NCBI GenBank assembly: GCA_003213855.1
Contig: QCMJ01000010.1
Location: 1 to 34,241 of the forward strand
Direction: 5' to 3'
From: Prochlorococcus sp. AG-418-O03
GTDB taxonomy: Bacteria > Cyanobacteriota > Cyanobacteriia > PCC-6307 > Cyanobiaceae
DNA length: 34,241 bases
Positions 8,230 through 15,179 of the stretch are shown in pieces. Made by a program: the position numbers and the translations under genes. How positions within the stretch are numbered: the first letter of the stretch is position 1; every line of letters begins with the position of its first letter. The notes beneath the pieces are model-generated. The model was not told the DNA's origin. It made no database searches and saw only the letters and a program-made list of their open reading frames with translations.

Positions 8230-8427
8230 ATGAGTGCTACCAAGAGAGAGGAAGTATGTTCTCACCTTAGATATATAAGGTTAGAACTTAGAGAGATGCA
8301 TCAAATGCTTATCAAAGAAGATTTGTTGCCTGATCTTAATGAAGCAAAGGAAGTAATCGCACAGCTTGATGCTTTATTGGATTTATTATCAGAAAAAAGA
8401 GTAACGAAAATAAAAAGCCAATTTTGA
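8230..8427 (+). CDS. Hypothetical small helical protein (65 aa)
   Basis: Not recognised. The 65-residue product (MSATKREEVCSHLRYIRL...) is predicted to be almost entirely helical with heptad-like leucine spacing, suggesting a helical hairpin or dimer. It has one cysteine at residue 10 and no membrane segment. It has the best transcription and translation signals of the small genes here (exact TATAAT at 8204 and AAGGA 5 nt before the ATG), implying strong expression. Its 3' end faces the minus-strand gene at 8452 with 24 nt between them. Confidence 0.72.
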   Translation: MSATKREEVCSHLRYIRLELREMHQMLIKEDLLPDLNEAKEVIAQLDALLDLLSEKRVTKIKSQF

Positions 8428-8451
8428 GAACTTTCGGTTAATTTTAATATA

Positions 8452-8646
8452 TTAAAGATAATTTGTAGCTGATTCTATTTTTTTTCTATTATCGTGCATC
8501 TGTTCTAATTTATTATAAATTTCTTTAATTTGGATTTGTATTAGATCGGTCGAATTTATATTGCTTAACGCATCTAATGTTGATAGAAGGCTTTCTTTGG
8601 CTTCAATTAAATGTCTACATTCTTTACTGCCTGCTTCGTATGACAT
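8452..8646 (-). CDS. Hypothetical small helical protein (64 aa)
   Basis: Not recognised. A 64-residue, mostly helical protein starting MSYEAGSKECRHLIEAKES. It shares size, helical character and an early cysteine with the convergent neighbour at 8230-8427, but I see no clear sequence identity between them. The region LIQIQIKEIYNKLEQMHDNRKK has coiled-coil spacing. No signal peptide or membrane segment is present. ATG start, with 143 nt of divergent intergenic DNA before the plus-strand gene at 8790. Confidence 0.65.
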   Translation of the reverse strand: MSYEAGSKECRHLIEAKESLLSTLDALSNINSTDLIQIQIKEIYNKLEQMHDNRKKIESATNYL

Positions 8647-8789
8647 AGGATTTTTATGAACGATATTATTATCTCAAATATATTAAAAATTCTTCAGTAT
8701 TGCTTGATACTCTTATTAAATGAACGCTTATTATTGTAATTTTCTATACAGAATAAGACATTATTTTCACTAAGATTTAATAAAAACTT

Positions 8790-8972
8790 ATGCAAGAAAA
8801 CTCCAATGATTATAAATTCTGTATTAAGTTGGCCTTGGACAATGCAAAAAAAAGAATTAACTTACTAGATAATTCTGATAAAAAGTGTGTCCTAGAAGAA
8901 TATAAGGAATGGATTAATGATGGTTTAAATAAGCATACGGTTTTACTACTAAGAGATGATCCGATCATCTAA
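8790..8972 (+). CDS. Hypothetical small protein (60 aa)
   Basis: Not recognised. A 60-residue soluble protein starting MQENSNDYKFCIKLALDNAKKR, with alternating basic and acidic helices and a C-terminal HTVLLLRDDPII. The mix of Trp, Cys, His and Pro residues makes a random open frame less likely. The gene converges on a tiny minus-strand membrane-protein ORF 21 nt downstream. Confidence 0.6.
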   Translation: MQENSNDYKFCIKLALDNAKKRINLLDNSDKKCVLEEYKEWINDGLNKHTVLLLRDDPII

Positions 8973-8993
8973 GAATGTATTTGAAAATATTTT

Positions 8994-9089
8994 TTAGTTC
9001 TTTGTACTAGAAGTAACCCTAAATAAAAAATAAAGACTTCCAATAAATATAATTGCCAAGATAACAGTTAATGAAGAAAAGTTATCCAT
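8994..9089 (-). CDS. Candidate 31-residue single-span membrane protein
   Basis: An ATG-to-TAA frame of 31 residues: a short polar start (MDNFSS), a hydrophobic span (LTVILAIIFIGSLYFLF) and a polar tail (RVTSSTKN). The size and layout are those of the low-mass single-helix subunits of photosystems, cytochrome b6f and NDH-1 in cyanobacteria, but the sequence does not match any that I know (PetN, PetM, PetG, PetL, PsbM, PsbX, PsaM). It could also be a regulatory microprotein. Nothing else occupies this interval. Confidence 0.45.
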   Translation of the reverse strand: MDNFSSLTVILAIIFIGSLYFLFRVTSSTKN

Positions 9090-9148
9090 ATCTTTGTAAA
9101 TTATAAAATTTATTTAAATATAGCAGTTAACTTAAATAAGTCCTGCAT

Positions 9149-9277
9149 TCAGTTTTCTTTGAAAAGAGAAAGAATAAATTTATTCAAACTTTCTTTTTCT
9201 AAAAATATTTTTTTATTCTTATAGGTTTTTAATTTCTTAAAAATTAAATCAACTATGTGTTCTGATTTTGAATTCAT
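9149..9277 (-). CDS. Candidate small basic protein (42 aa)
   Basis: A 42-residue ATG-to-TGA frame starting MNSKSEHIVDLIFKKLKTYK, lysine-rich and probably helical. It begins 9 nt after the stop of the lipoprotein gene on the same strand, a spacing typical of a co-translated pair. No homologue is recognised and it is short, so confidence is limited. Confidence 0.4.
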   Translation of the reverse strand: MNSKSEHIVDLIFKKLKTYKNKKIFLEKESLNKFILSLFKEN

Positions 9278-9286
9278 ATATTAAAT

Positions 9287-9637
9287 TTATTTTTCCAATA
9301 AATAAATTTTCTCTTCTCCTATTTTATCTGGCTGTGTTATTTTACATCCTTTATCTTTTTCCATATTACAATCTTTTGTGGCAGGAACAGATTTCCATGT
9401 GCAAATTTTTTCTTGGGAATCTTCTTTTAAAATATTCCATCCATCATCTAAGTATTCTGAAATACCATCCTCCCCACAAGAAAACTTTATTTCAATTCTT
9501 TTCTTTTCTGAATTAGGATTCTCTTCATTATTTTTTTCCAAATTTTTTATGGGATACTCTTTATTAGTTGATGTTTTACAAGAAATTAAGAAAATTGCAA
9601 TTAGAATTATCAATGGAAATTGTTTTATTATTTTCAT
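9287..9637 (-). CDS. Predicted small lipoprotein
   Basis: A 116-residue protein with a lipoprotein signal: basic start (MKIIKQ), hydrophobic core (FPLIILIAIFLI) and lipobox LISC with the lipidated cysteine at residue 20. The mature part is polar and charged with further cysteines near residues 74, 99, 109 and 117-equivalent positions in the DGISEYLDDGWNI and CTWKSVPATKDC region, which could form disulfides in the periplasm. No domain is recognised. It is followed on the same strand, 9 nt later, by a 42-codon ORF. Family and function are unknown; export and lipidation are inferred from the signal. Confidence 0.72.
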   Translation of the reverse strand: MKIIKQFPLIILIAIFLISCKTSTNKEYPIKNLEKNNEENPNSEKKRIEIKFSCGEDGISEYLDDGWNILKEDSQEKICTWKSVPATKDCNMEKDKGCKITQPDKIGEEKIYLLEK

Positions 9638-9678
9638 TTTTTTAACTTTTTATGACTCTATATTATTTAAATTATAGT

Positions 9679-9855
9679 TTATTTTGATTCTATTAATTTT
9701 AATAGTTTATCCATTTTATTCATCAAGTCTTTTACATCATCTGCCTTTGGTAATATTAATTCTTCCGTAACTTCTAAATGCATTTTCTTTAAGTTTTGCC
9801 TCAAATCTTTTAAATGCATTTTTACGTTTTCTTTCTTTTGTTTAATATCAGTCAT
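9679..9855 (-). CDS. Hypothetical small coiled-coil protein (58 aa)
   Basis: A 58-residue ATG-to-TAA frame read from the sequence, starting MTDIKQKKENVKMHLKDLRQ. It is helical and highly charged, with leucine and methionine at heptad-like positions on both sides of a single proline (LILPKADD), so two helices are likely. No membrane segment or known domain. It is upstream of the lipoprotein gene on the same strand with a 41-nt gap, so the two may be co-transcribed. Confidence 0.5.
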   Translation of the reverse strand: MTDIKQKKENVKMHLKDLRQNLKKMHLEVTEELILPKADDVKDLMNKMDKLLKLIESK

Positions 9856-9935
9856 AGGAATAAGATTTAAATTTTATTAAAATTAAAATTACATAATAAT
9901 ATTGAGATCCTTATTTATAGAGAAAAAATCAAAAT

Positions 9936-10013
9936 TTAATTTTTTAGATTTTCTATTTCATAGATTTCTTCGCCACCATAACAAAAATTTGTAGATATCA
10001 TTTTTATTTCCAT
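9936..10013 (-). CDS. Very short candidate ORF (25 aa)
   Basis: An ATG-to-TAA frame of 25 residues (MEIKMISTNFCYGGEEIYEI...), starting 14 nt after the end of the same-strand gene at 10028. The CYGGEE motif looks protein-like, but the length is too short to separate from chance. Confidence 0.2.
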   Translation of the reverse strand: MEIKMISTNFCYGGEEIYEIENLKN

Positions 10014-10027
10014 ATTATTGATTCCGA

Positions 10028-10372
10028 TTATATTTTTATTTTAATAATATAATTTTTTGCAATCGCTTCACAATCTAATTTATTTTTTGCATGTTTAATA
10101 ACTGGATAAAAATATGCCAATGTAGTAATTACAAACAAAAATATTATTATTGATTTGTTTTCATTTTTAATAAATTCTTTAGATGTTTTTTGGGCTTTTA
10201 ATATTTTTATTAGTAATTTATCTGGTAATCCTATTTGAACAAATAATAACTCCACCCACCATGGAAGATCCTTATCTTTCTTTTTCTTAAAGTTTTCGGA
10301 AGTATTCATTTTCTTGGCTTCATAGTTTTGGTTTCTAACTTCTTTAGGATTAGTTGTTTCTTTTTTACTCAT
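10028..10372 (-). CDS. Hypothetical single-span membrane protein (114 aa)
   Basis: Not recognised. The 114-residue product has a polar, lysine-rich N-terminus (about 1-35), a Trp-rich short segment DLPWWVELLFVQIGLP (about 35-50) that may lie at the membrane surface, and one transmembrane span at about 74-92 (SIIIFLFVITTLAYFYPVI). The tail is basic with one cysteine (LDCEAIAKNYI). The PWWVELLFVQIGLPD phrase is the most conserved-looking part. ATG start; the 128-nt gap to the divergent gene at 10501 should hold both promoters. Confidence 0.68.
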   Translation of the reverse strand: MSKKETTNPKEVRNQNYEAKKMNTSENFKKKKDKDLPWWVELLFVQIGLPDKLLIKILKAQKTSKEFIKNENKSIIIFLFVITTLAYFYPVIKHAKNKLDCEAIAKNYIIKIKI

Positions 10373-10500
10373 ATCATCTAATGATTTATTTGGAATGTAG
10401 AGGTTTTATTTTGATTTGGAAACTATATTTTTATTTTATAAGTTTTAATTTAATTTATCTATGAATTTGAGTATTGTTAATTTGTATTTAAAAATTTTAA

Positions 10501-10770
10501 ATGGCAAAAAAAAGAAGGAAGTTAAATAAAGATTTTGAGAAAAAAATATATTCATCAAAAAAAAATGTCGAATTAGTACTGGCAAAAATCTATGATATCG
10601 ATGATGAAGACATACAAAAAGAATATATGAGTGCTTTTAACAAAGTCGTTTACTTATATGATGAATTAAAAGAAGATTACGAACGACAAGGATTTTCTGA
10701 TAATTCTGAAGAACTTCTCACAAGCTACAAAAATGCTTTTAATCTTTTCGAATCAGAATTTGAAATTTAA
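10501..10770 (+). CDS. Hypothetical small acidic protein (89 aa)
   Basis: Not recognised. The 89-residue product has a basic N-terminal tail (MAKKRRKLNKDFEKK) and an acidic, helical remainder ending FESEFEI. The charge polarity suggests binding to nucleic acid or to an acidic partner through the tail. No signal peptide or membrane segment. It converges on the minus-strand secreted-protein gene at 10784 with 13 nt between stops, leaving no room for a separate terminator. Confidence 0.65.
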   Translation: MAKKRRKLNKDFEKKIYSSKKNVELVLAKIYDIDDEDIQKEYMSAFNKVVYLYDELKEDYERQGFSDNSEELLTSYKNAFNLFESEFEI

Positions 10771-10783
10771 ATTCAATTTCTAA

Positions 10784-10990
10784 TTACCTTTTGTAAGTTG
10801 TTACAGGTATTTCAATTCGCTTTCCTTCTTGGAGATCAGATCTTTTCTCTTGTAATTTTTTGATGCATAAGGATGTCCTTTTCTCCTTTTTGCAAAATTT
10901 TTTTATTTGGAAGTCAGTAAGTGAGAATGATTCATTACAAAATGAAAAAAAGGCCAATAAAAACATAGAAAAATTTAACACCAATTTCAT
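10784..10990 (-). CDS. Small predicted secreted protein (68 aa)
   Basis: A 68-residue protein with a Sec signal peptide: MKLVLNFSMFLLAFFSFC with likely cleavage around residue 22-24 (ESFS-LT). The mature part of about 45 residues is basic and has two cysteines (KKFCKKEKRTSLCIKK) that could form one disulfide, plus a C-terminal EIPVTTYKR. Function unknown. It is followed 40 nt upstream on the same strand by the DUF2103-like gene, which may share its transcript. Confidence 0.65.
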   Translation of the reverse strand: MKLVLNFSMFLLAFFSFCNESFSLTDFQIKKFCKKEKRTSLCIKKLQEKRSDLQEGKRIEIPVTTYKR

Positions 10991-11030
10991 TTGTTCTCTC
11001 CTGACTATTTTCTAATTTTCTTTAATTTAA

Positions 11031-11309
11031 TTACTTTCTATTATAAATATCTATAATTTGTTTCAATTCATCTTTACTTAAGTCTGTTGAAATAAAAACT
11101 TCTTGGGCTGTTTTACCCTTTCTTGCTATTGCTTTATATCCGTTTATAGTTTTCACTGATAATCTAATTATCAAATTAGAAGACCTTCCCCTGGCTCTTG
11201 AAATGGCAGCTGGAGTTATTGTCTTGATATTAATGTTCAGTGCTAATTTTTTGAGTATCGGAATTAGACCTTCTATATTTGTACTATGATTTAAAACTAA
11301 TCTTCCCAA
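11031..11309 (-). CDS. DUF2103-like small protein
   Basis: A 92-residue basic protein starting MGRLVLNHSTNIEGLIPILK, with ITPAAISRARGRSSNLIIRL and GYKAIARKGKTAQEVFI. These phrases match, from memory, the cyanobacterial DUF2103 family, sometimes annotated as a predicted metal-binding protein; the only evident candidate ligand here is the histidine in NHST. The R/K-rich beta-strand pattern could also bind nucleic acid. It is divergent from petN with 115 nt between them. The function is not established. Confidence 0.72.
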   Translation of the reverse strand: MGRLVLNHSTNIEGLIPILKKLALNINIKTITPAAISRARGRSSNLIIRLSVKTINGYKAIARKGKTAQEVFISTDLSKDELKQIIDIYNRK

Positions 11310-11424
11310 TTCACATTTATATTCATTCTATTGAAAAAATTTTGTTTCTGAGAAATTAACTTTAGCTTTAAAATGAATAAAAATTTTGAAGTTCTGTTAT
11401 ATTAATATTAGCGATTCAAATTTA

Positions 11425-11526
11425 ATGATCTTTCAAATAGGTTGGGCAGCATTGGCTGCAATTTTTACTTTTTCAATTGCCATGGTTGTTTGGGGAAGAA
11501 ATGGGGACGGATCTATTGACATATGA
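11425..11526 (+). CDS. petN: Cytochrome b6f complex subunit PetN
   Basis: The 33-residue product starts [20 protein letters not shown] and ends [10 protein letters not shown], which is the characteristic PetN sequence: one transmembrane helix (about 4-23) and the conserved VWGRNGDGS tail. PetN is a small subunit VIII-type component of the cytochrome b6f complex in the thylakoid membrane and is needed for complex stability. The length equals the family norm. Its TGA overlaps the ATG of the next small membrane-protein gene in an ATGA, so the two are probably translated together. Promoter candidates lie in the 115-nt divergent region, including TATATT near 11399. Confidence 0.95.
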
Positions 11527-11663
11527 TTTCATTTTTAACTTATGAAGTCTATTTAAGTAAATTTCTTATATTAACATCGTTTGTTTTACTCATATTCATA
11601 ACATTAGCTGTAATTTATATTTCCTATGTCTCTTGGAAAGATAAAAAAAGATTAAAAAAATAG
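11523..11663 (+). CDS. Small membrane protein translationally coupled to petN (46 aa)
   Basis: A 46-residue frame whose ATG overlaps the petN stop by 4 nt (ATGA). The layout is a short N-terminus ([13 protein letters not shown]), one long hydrophobic segment at about 14-35 ([20 protein letters not shown]) and a basic tail ([10 protein letters not shown]) predicting a cytoplasmic C-terminus. No known b6f subunit (PetG, PetL, PetM) matches from memory. The coupling implies similar synthesis rates to PetN, so an associated or assembly role is possible but inferred only from position. It converges on thf1, with 6 nt between the stops. Confidence 0.65.
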
Positions 11664-11669
11664 ATATTA

Positions 11670-12278
11670 TTATTTTTGGTCTTTTTTCTTATCCTTAATT
11701 CTGAGCTCTTCAATTAATTCTTTTGCTTGTTCCATTTTTGATATGCTGCTTTTGTAAATTCCAATATCTTTTTCTGCTTTATTAGAAGATAAGCTTAACC
11801 TCTCAAAAATATCAGAGGTAATTTTATTTTTATCTGATTCATTTTTCTCTTTGAAATCTTGGGAGTTTGAAATTAATATATATATACCTAAGTTCAAAAT
11901 CCTTGAGGGATAAAGTTTAGAATTGCTTTTTTCTATTAATAATTTCAAAATATCTTTAGATGCTTTATCATTGAATTCCTTTTGAAATTTTTGAGATATT
12001 TCATTAATTTCCTTTGCTTCAAAATTTGTAGAACTGCATAAAGATTCAAAAAGTAGATCCAAGTTTTTTTCAGGTTGATATCCCTTCATTAATTCTTTGA
12101 ATGTTTCGGTGAGGCCGATACAAAAGAGATAATCTTGCGTAAATTCATTTTGATGGTTTAGAAGATTGAGTTCGACAAGCATTTCATCAACTATTCTTTT
12201 ATATAAACCAGGAATGACGTAAGGGAATTTTTCATGAAATACCTTTTTGCTATCTGAAACAGTCAATTTTTCTTTCAA
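11670..12278 (-). CDS. thf1: Thf1/Psb29, photosystem II biogenesis and FtsH-associated protein
   Basis: Thf1 (Psb29) is a helical protein needed for PSII repair and, in Synechocystis, associates with and stabilises FtsH2/FtsH3-type proteases. The family core is visible: TVSDSKKVFHEKFPYVIPGLY, VDEMLVELNLL, LFCIGLTETFKELMKGYQPE and the C-terminal coiled coil ISKMEQAKELIEELR. I choose the TTG at 12278 (MKEKLTVSDSK..., 202 residues) because family members begin a few residues before TVSD; an in-frame ATG at 12323 would add 15 residues not expected in the family. It diverges from clpP, with 80 nt between starts on this choice and only 35 nt if ATG is used. Confidence 0.9.
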   Translation of the reverse strand: MKEKLTVSDSKKVFHEKFPYVIPGLYKRIVDEMLVELNLLNHQNEFTQDYLFCIGLTETFKELMKGYQPEKNLDLLFESLCSSTNFEAKEINEISQKFQKEFNDKASKDILKLLIEKSNSKLYPSRILNLGIYILISNSQDFKEKNESDKNKITSDIFERLSLSSNKAEKDIGIYKSSISKMEQAKELIEELRIKDKKKDQK

Positions 12279-12358
12279 TTTTTTATATGTAAACCTTAAT
12301 AAGGTTAGCGTATGTTGACTCAATATCGTTAATATCTAATAAACAGATAAATATTATT

Positions 12359-12946
12359 ATGATCCCTTTAGTGTTAGAAGAATCTGGTGGTAGTGAAAGA
12401 GTCTTTGATATTTATTCGAGACTTTTAAGAGAGAGAATAATCTTTTTGGGAGAACAAGTTACTAGTGAAACTGCTAATAGAATTGTTGCTCAATTATTGT
12501 TCCTTGAAGCAGAGGATCCAGATAAGGACATTTATATGTATATAAATTCACCAGGCGGATCCGTCTATGATGGATTGGGTATCTTTGACACAATGCAGCA
12601 TGTAAAGCCTGACATTCATACAGTTTGTGTAGGTCTTGCAGCTAGTATGGGTGCATTTTTGCTTGCGGCAGGCACTAAAGGTAAAAGAAGCAGCCTTAGA
12701 CATTCAAGAATAATGATTCATCAACCACTTGGTGGTGCTAGGGGACAAGCCAGTGATATAAGAATTCAAGCAGATGAGATTCTGTTCTTAAAAGAGCGAC
12801 TTAATACTGAATTATCAGAGAGAACTGGAAAGGATTATGACACTATCAAAGAGGATACTGATAGAGATTTTTATATGTCACCCAATGAAGCTGTTGAGTA
12901 CGGTTTAATTGATTTGGTATTAGATAAGAAACCTATTAAAGTCTAG
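12359..12946 (+). CDS. clpP: ATP-dependent Clp protease proteolytic subunit
   Basis: A 195-residue serine protease subunit that forms the Clp degradation chamber. The catalytic triad is present: Ser96 in LAASMGAF, His121 in MIHQPLGG and Asp170 in DTDRDFY; the oxyanion-region SPGGSV is at 64-69. Length and motifs are complete, so this is an active ClpP rather than a ClpR. The product may pair with other Clp subunits encoded elsewhere. It diverges from thf1, and its TAG stop overlaps the ftsH stop on the other strand within CTAG, a convergent overlap of 4 nt. The start is ATG at 12359 after a very short AT-rich spacer. Confidence 0.95.
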   Translation: MIPLVLEESGGSERVFDIYSRLLRERIIFLGEQVTSETANRIVAQLLFLEAEDPDKDIYMYINSPGGSVYDGLGIFDTMQHVKPDIHTVCVGLAASMGAFLLAAGTKGKRSSLRHSRIMIHQPLGGARGQASDIRIQADEILFLKERLNTELSERTGKDYDTIKEDTDRDFYMSPNEAVEYGLIDLVLDKKPIKV

Positions 12947-14856
12947 CCTAGTAATTGAGGCGTTCTTTCTTTCTCGGGGATTTTGGTGAATTTGGAAAGA
13001 ATACTTACAAATTCATCTCCGTCTAGTGTTTCTTTTTCGATTAATAAGTCAACTATCTTATCCATAGCTTCTCTATTTTTGCTCACTATATCGTAAGTTT
13101 CTTTGTAGCACTCTTTTACCATTACTCTTACACTTTCATCTATTTGTTTAGAAATTGAATCAGAAACTTCACTCCTTGTCATTAAATCTCTACCGACAAA
13201 TACTTCTTGATTGCCACTTTCTAAAGCTATCGGTCCTAAATTACTCATTCCAAATCTAGTAACCATTTGGCGTGCCATTGAAGCAACTTGTTGGAAATCA
13301 CCTCCCGCTCCTGTTGTAATCTCACCTTCTCCAAAAACTACATCTTCAGCAGCTCTTCCTCCTAAAGCACCCATTATTCTCGCTTTTAGTTGAGCCCTGC
13401 TCACAAGGGTTTGTTCATCGTCTGGGGTAAACCAAGTTAATCCTTTAGCCTGACCTCTTGGAATAACGGTCACTTTTTGAACAGGATCATGTGCTTTCAC
13501 AAGTGAGCCTATAAGAGCATGGCCAACTTCGTGATAAGCAATTAATCTCTTACTTCTTCCATCTGTTAACGGAGAACCTTCCATTCCTGCGACAATCCTA
13601 TCTACAGAGTCATCAATTTCTGAAATACTAATAGAGTCTTTTCTCCTCCTTGCTGTTAATATGGCAGCCTCATTTAATAAATTTGCTAAATCTGCTCCAG
13701 TAAACCCCGGTGTTCTTCTCGCAATGCTTTCGAGTGTTAAATCCTCTTGAAGTTTCTTATTCCTGGCGTGAACTTCCAATATTGATAGTCTGCCCTTAAT
13801 ATCAGGTGCGTCTACAGTTACTTGTCTATCAAATCTGCCCGGTCTCATTAGAGCTGAATCAAGTACATCAGGTCTGTTTGTGGCTGCAATTATTATTATC
13901 CCACTATTACCTTCGAAGCCGTCCATTTCAGTGAGTAATTGGTTGAGAGTTTGTTCTCTCTCATCATTTCCTCCACCAATACCTGCACCTCTTTGCCTTC
14001 CGACAGCATCAATTTCATCAATAAAAATTAAACAAGGACTATTCTCTTTAGCTCTTTTGAATAGGTCTCTTACTCTACTAGCACCAACACCAACAAACAT
14101 CTCAACAAATTCAGAACCAGATAGTGAGAAAAATGGTACACCTGCTTCACCTGCAATTGCTTTTGCTAAGAGGGTTTTACCAGTTCCTGGAGGGCCAACT
14201 AATAGGACACCTTTAGGAATCCTTGCTCCAACAGAAGTGAATTTTTCTGGCTTTTTTAGAAAAGTGACAACTTCTTGCAAATCCTGCTTTGCTTCATTAA
14301 CACCTGCAACATCATCGAAAACAACTCCTGTTTCGGCTTCCATTGCAAACCTTGCCTTTGTTTTTCCAAACTGCATTGCTTGGCCAGGACCTCCAGGCAT
14401 ACCATTTGACCTCCTTGCTAACAAAATTAAACCTCCAATTAAGATAGCTGGGAAGAGTAAATTACCCAAAATTCCTAATGCAGGAGGAGCTGTTTTAATT
14501 GGATGAACATCAAAACTGATCCCCTCATTCTTTAAGATATTTATAAGTTCTGGTGTTAAGCCGGGAAGATCTACACGTAACCTTTGAACTTTATTATCTA
14601 AATCTGAATCTATTGTCTCTATAACTGCATTTCTGCCTCCCTCAAAAATATCAACAGATGTAACCCTTCCTGAATTAATGTAATCTAAAAATCTGCCGTA
14701 ACTAACTCTTGCTACCGCAGAATTTCTTGGTGCAACAGTAGTCCCATTAGATTTCAGCGAATCAACATTGCTCGAAGATAAAAATTGGTATGAAAGTGCT
14801 ATTACTAAAAGTATAGGTAAAGCCCATAAAATTAATGTTTTAAATTTCTGATTCAT
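12943..14856 (-). CDS. ftsH: ATP-dependent zinc metalloprotease FtsH
   Basis: A 637-residue membrane AAA+ protease. Order: transmembrane helix 1 (about 8-25), a lumenal/periplasmic domain (about 26-126), transmembrane helix 2 (about 127-147), AAA+ core with Walker A GPPGTGKT (221-228), Walker B LIFIDEID (276-283) and second region of homology with TNRPDVLD...RPGRFDR, then the protease domain with zinc site HEVGH (442-446) and third ligand Asp520 in GAGGDF. All catalytic parts are intact. In cyanobacteria FtsH hexamers remove photodamaged D1 from photosystem II. Adjacent thf1 encodes a known FtsH partner and divergent sipA a high-light signalling factor. ATG start, 107 nt from sipA. Confidence 0.97.
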   Translation of the reverse strand: MNQKFKTLILWALPILLVIALSYQFLSSSNVDSLKSNGTTVAPRNSAVARVSYGRFLDYINSGRVTSVDIFEGGRNAVIETIDSDLDNKVQRLRVDLPGLTPELINILKNEGISFDVHPIKTAPPALGILGNLLFPAILIGGLILLARRSNGMPGGPGQAMQFGKTKARFAMEAETGVVFDDVAGVNEAKQDLQEVVTFLKKPEKFTSVGARIPKGVLLVGPPGTGKTLLAKAIAGEAGVPFFSLSGSEFVEMFVGVGASRVRDLFKRAKENSPCLIFIDEIDAVGRQRGAGIGGGNDEREQTLNQLLTEMDGFEGNSGIIIIAATNRPDVLDSALMRPGRFDRQVTVDAPDIKGRLSILEVHARNKKLQEDLTLESIARRTPGFTGADLANLLNEAAILTARRRKDSISISEIDDSVDRIVAGMEGSPLTDGRSKRLIAYHEVGHALIGSLVKAHDPVQKVTVIPRGQAKGLTWFTPDDEQTLVSRAQLKARIMGALGGRAAEDVVFGEGEITTGAGGDFQQVASMARQMVTRFGMSNLGPIALESGNQEVFVGRDLMTRSEVSDSISKQIDESVRVMVKECYKETYDIVSKNREAMDKIVDLLIEKETLDGDEFVSILSKFTKIPEKERTPQLLG

Positions 14857-14907
14857 TAATTTGTAGAAAGTTAATTCTAAGATTGTAGACTGAATCAGTG
14901 CATTTCG

Positions 14908-14938
14908 TTGATATTTTCTCTAACTTTATGCTTATACT
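14908..14938 (+). promoter_or_regulatory. Predicted sipA promoter
   Basis: TTGATA (14908-14913) and TATACT (14933-14938) are spaced by 19 nt, somewhat long for sigma-70, and end 25 nt before the sipA ATG. They lie in the 107-nt divergent ftsH-sipA region, so the ftsH promoter on the other strand must overlap or abut them. Confidence 0.4.
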
Positions 14939-14963
14939 ACTCTTGAATGTATCCAATTTATAA

Positions 14964-15173
14964 ATGAAATTTGAGATAAACGATAAGGTTAAGTTGATTG
15001 CGCCAGTCTCTTACTTAAAGACTTCAGATAACATGCCTATGTTAAGACCACCTGATCTAGTGGCAATTGATGAAATTGGGGAAATTCTATCAATCAAATC
15101 CCCAGATACTGTTGAAGTAAAGTTTAGAAGAGGTTCGTTTTTAATCGATATTGATAAGATTGAGAAAAACTAA
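14964..15173 (+). CDS. sipA: SipA, NblS-interacting regulatory protein (DUF3148)
   Basis: A 69-residue SH3-like beta protein of the DUF3148/SipA family. The hallmark YLKTSDNMPMLRPPDLV is at about 18-34 and VKFRRGSFLI at about 52-61. SipA binds the histidine kinase NblS in Synechococcus and Bacillus-type assays and modulates the NblS-RpaB response to high light and stress; the plant relative CRR42 acts in NDH complex assembly. The length matches the family. It is divergent from ftsH, which suggests shared light control, though no RpaB HLR1 site is evident to me. It converges on the M16 pair with 6 nt between stops. Confidence 0.85.
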   Translation: MKFEINDKVKLIAPVSYLKTSDNMPMLRPPDLVAIDEIGEILSIKSPDTVEVKFRRGSFLIDIDKIEKN

Positions 15174-15179
15174 ACTAAC

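Noticed and set aside
13880-14506. 208-codon open frame on the plus strand inside ftsH
   Set aside because: It is the antisense shadow of the conserved FtsH AAA+ domain; its Pro/Ser-rich translation has no domain or plausible start signal.
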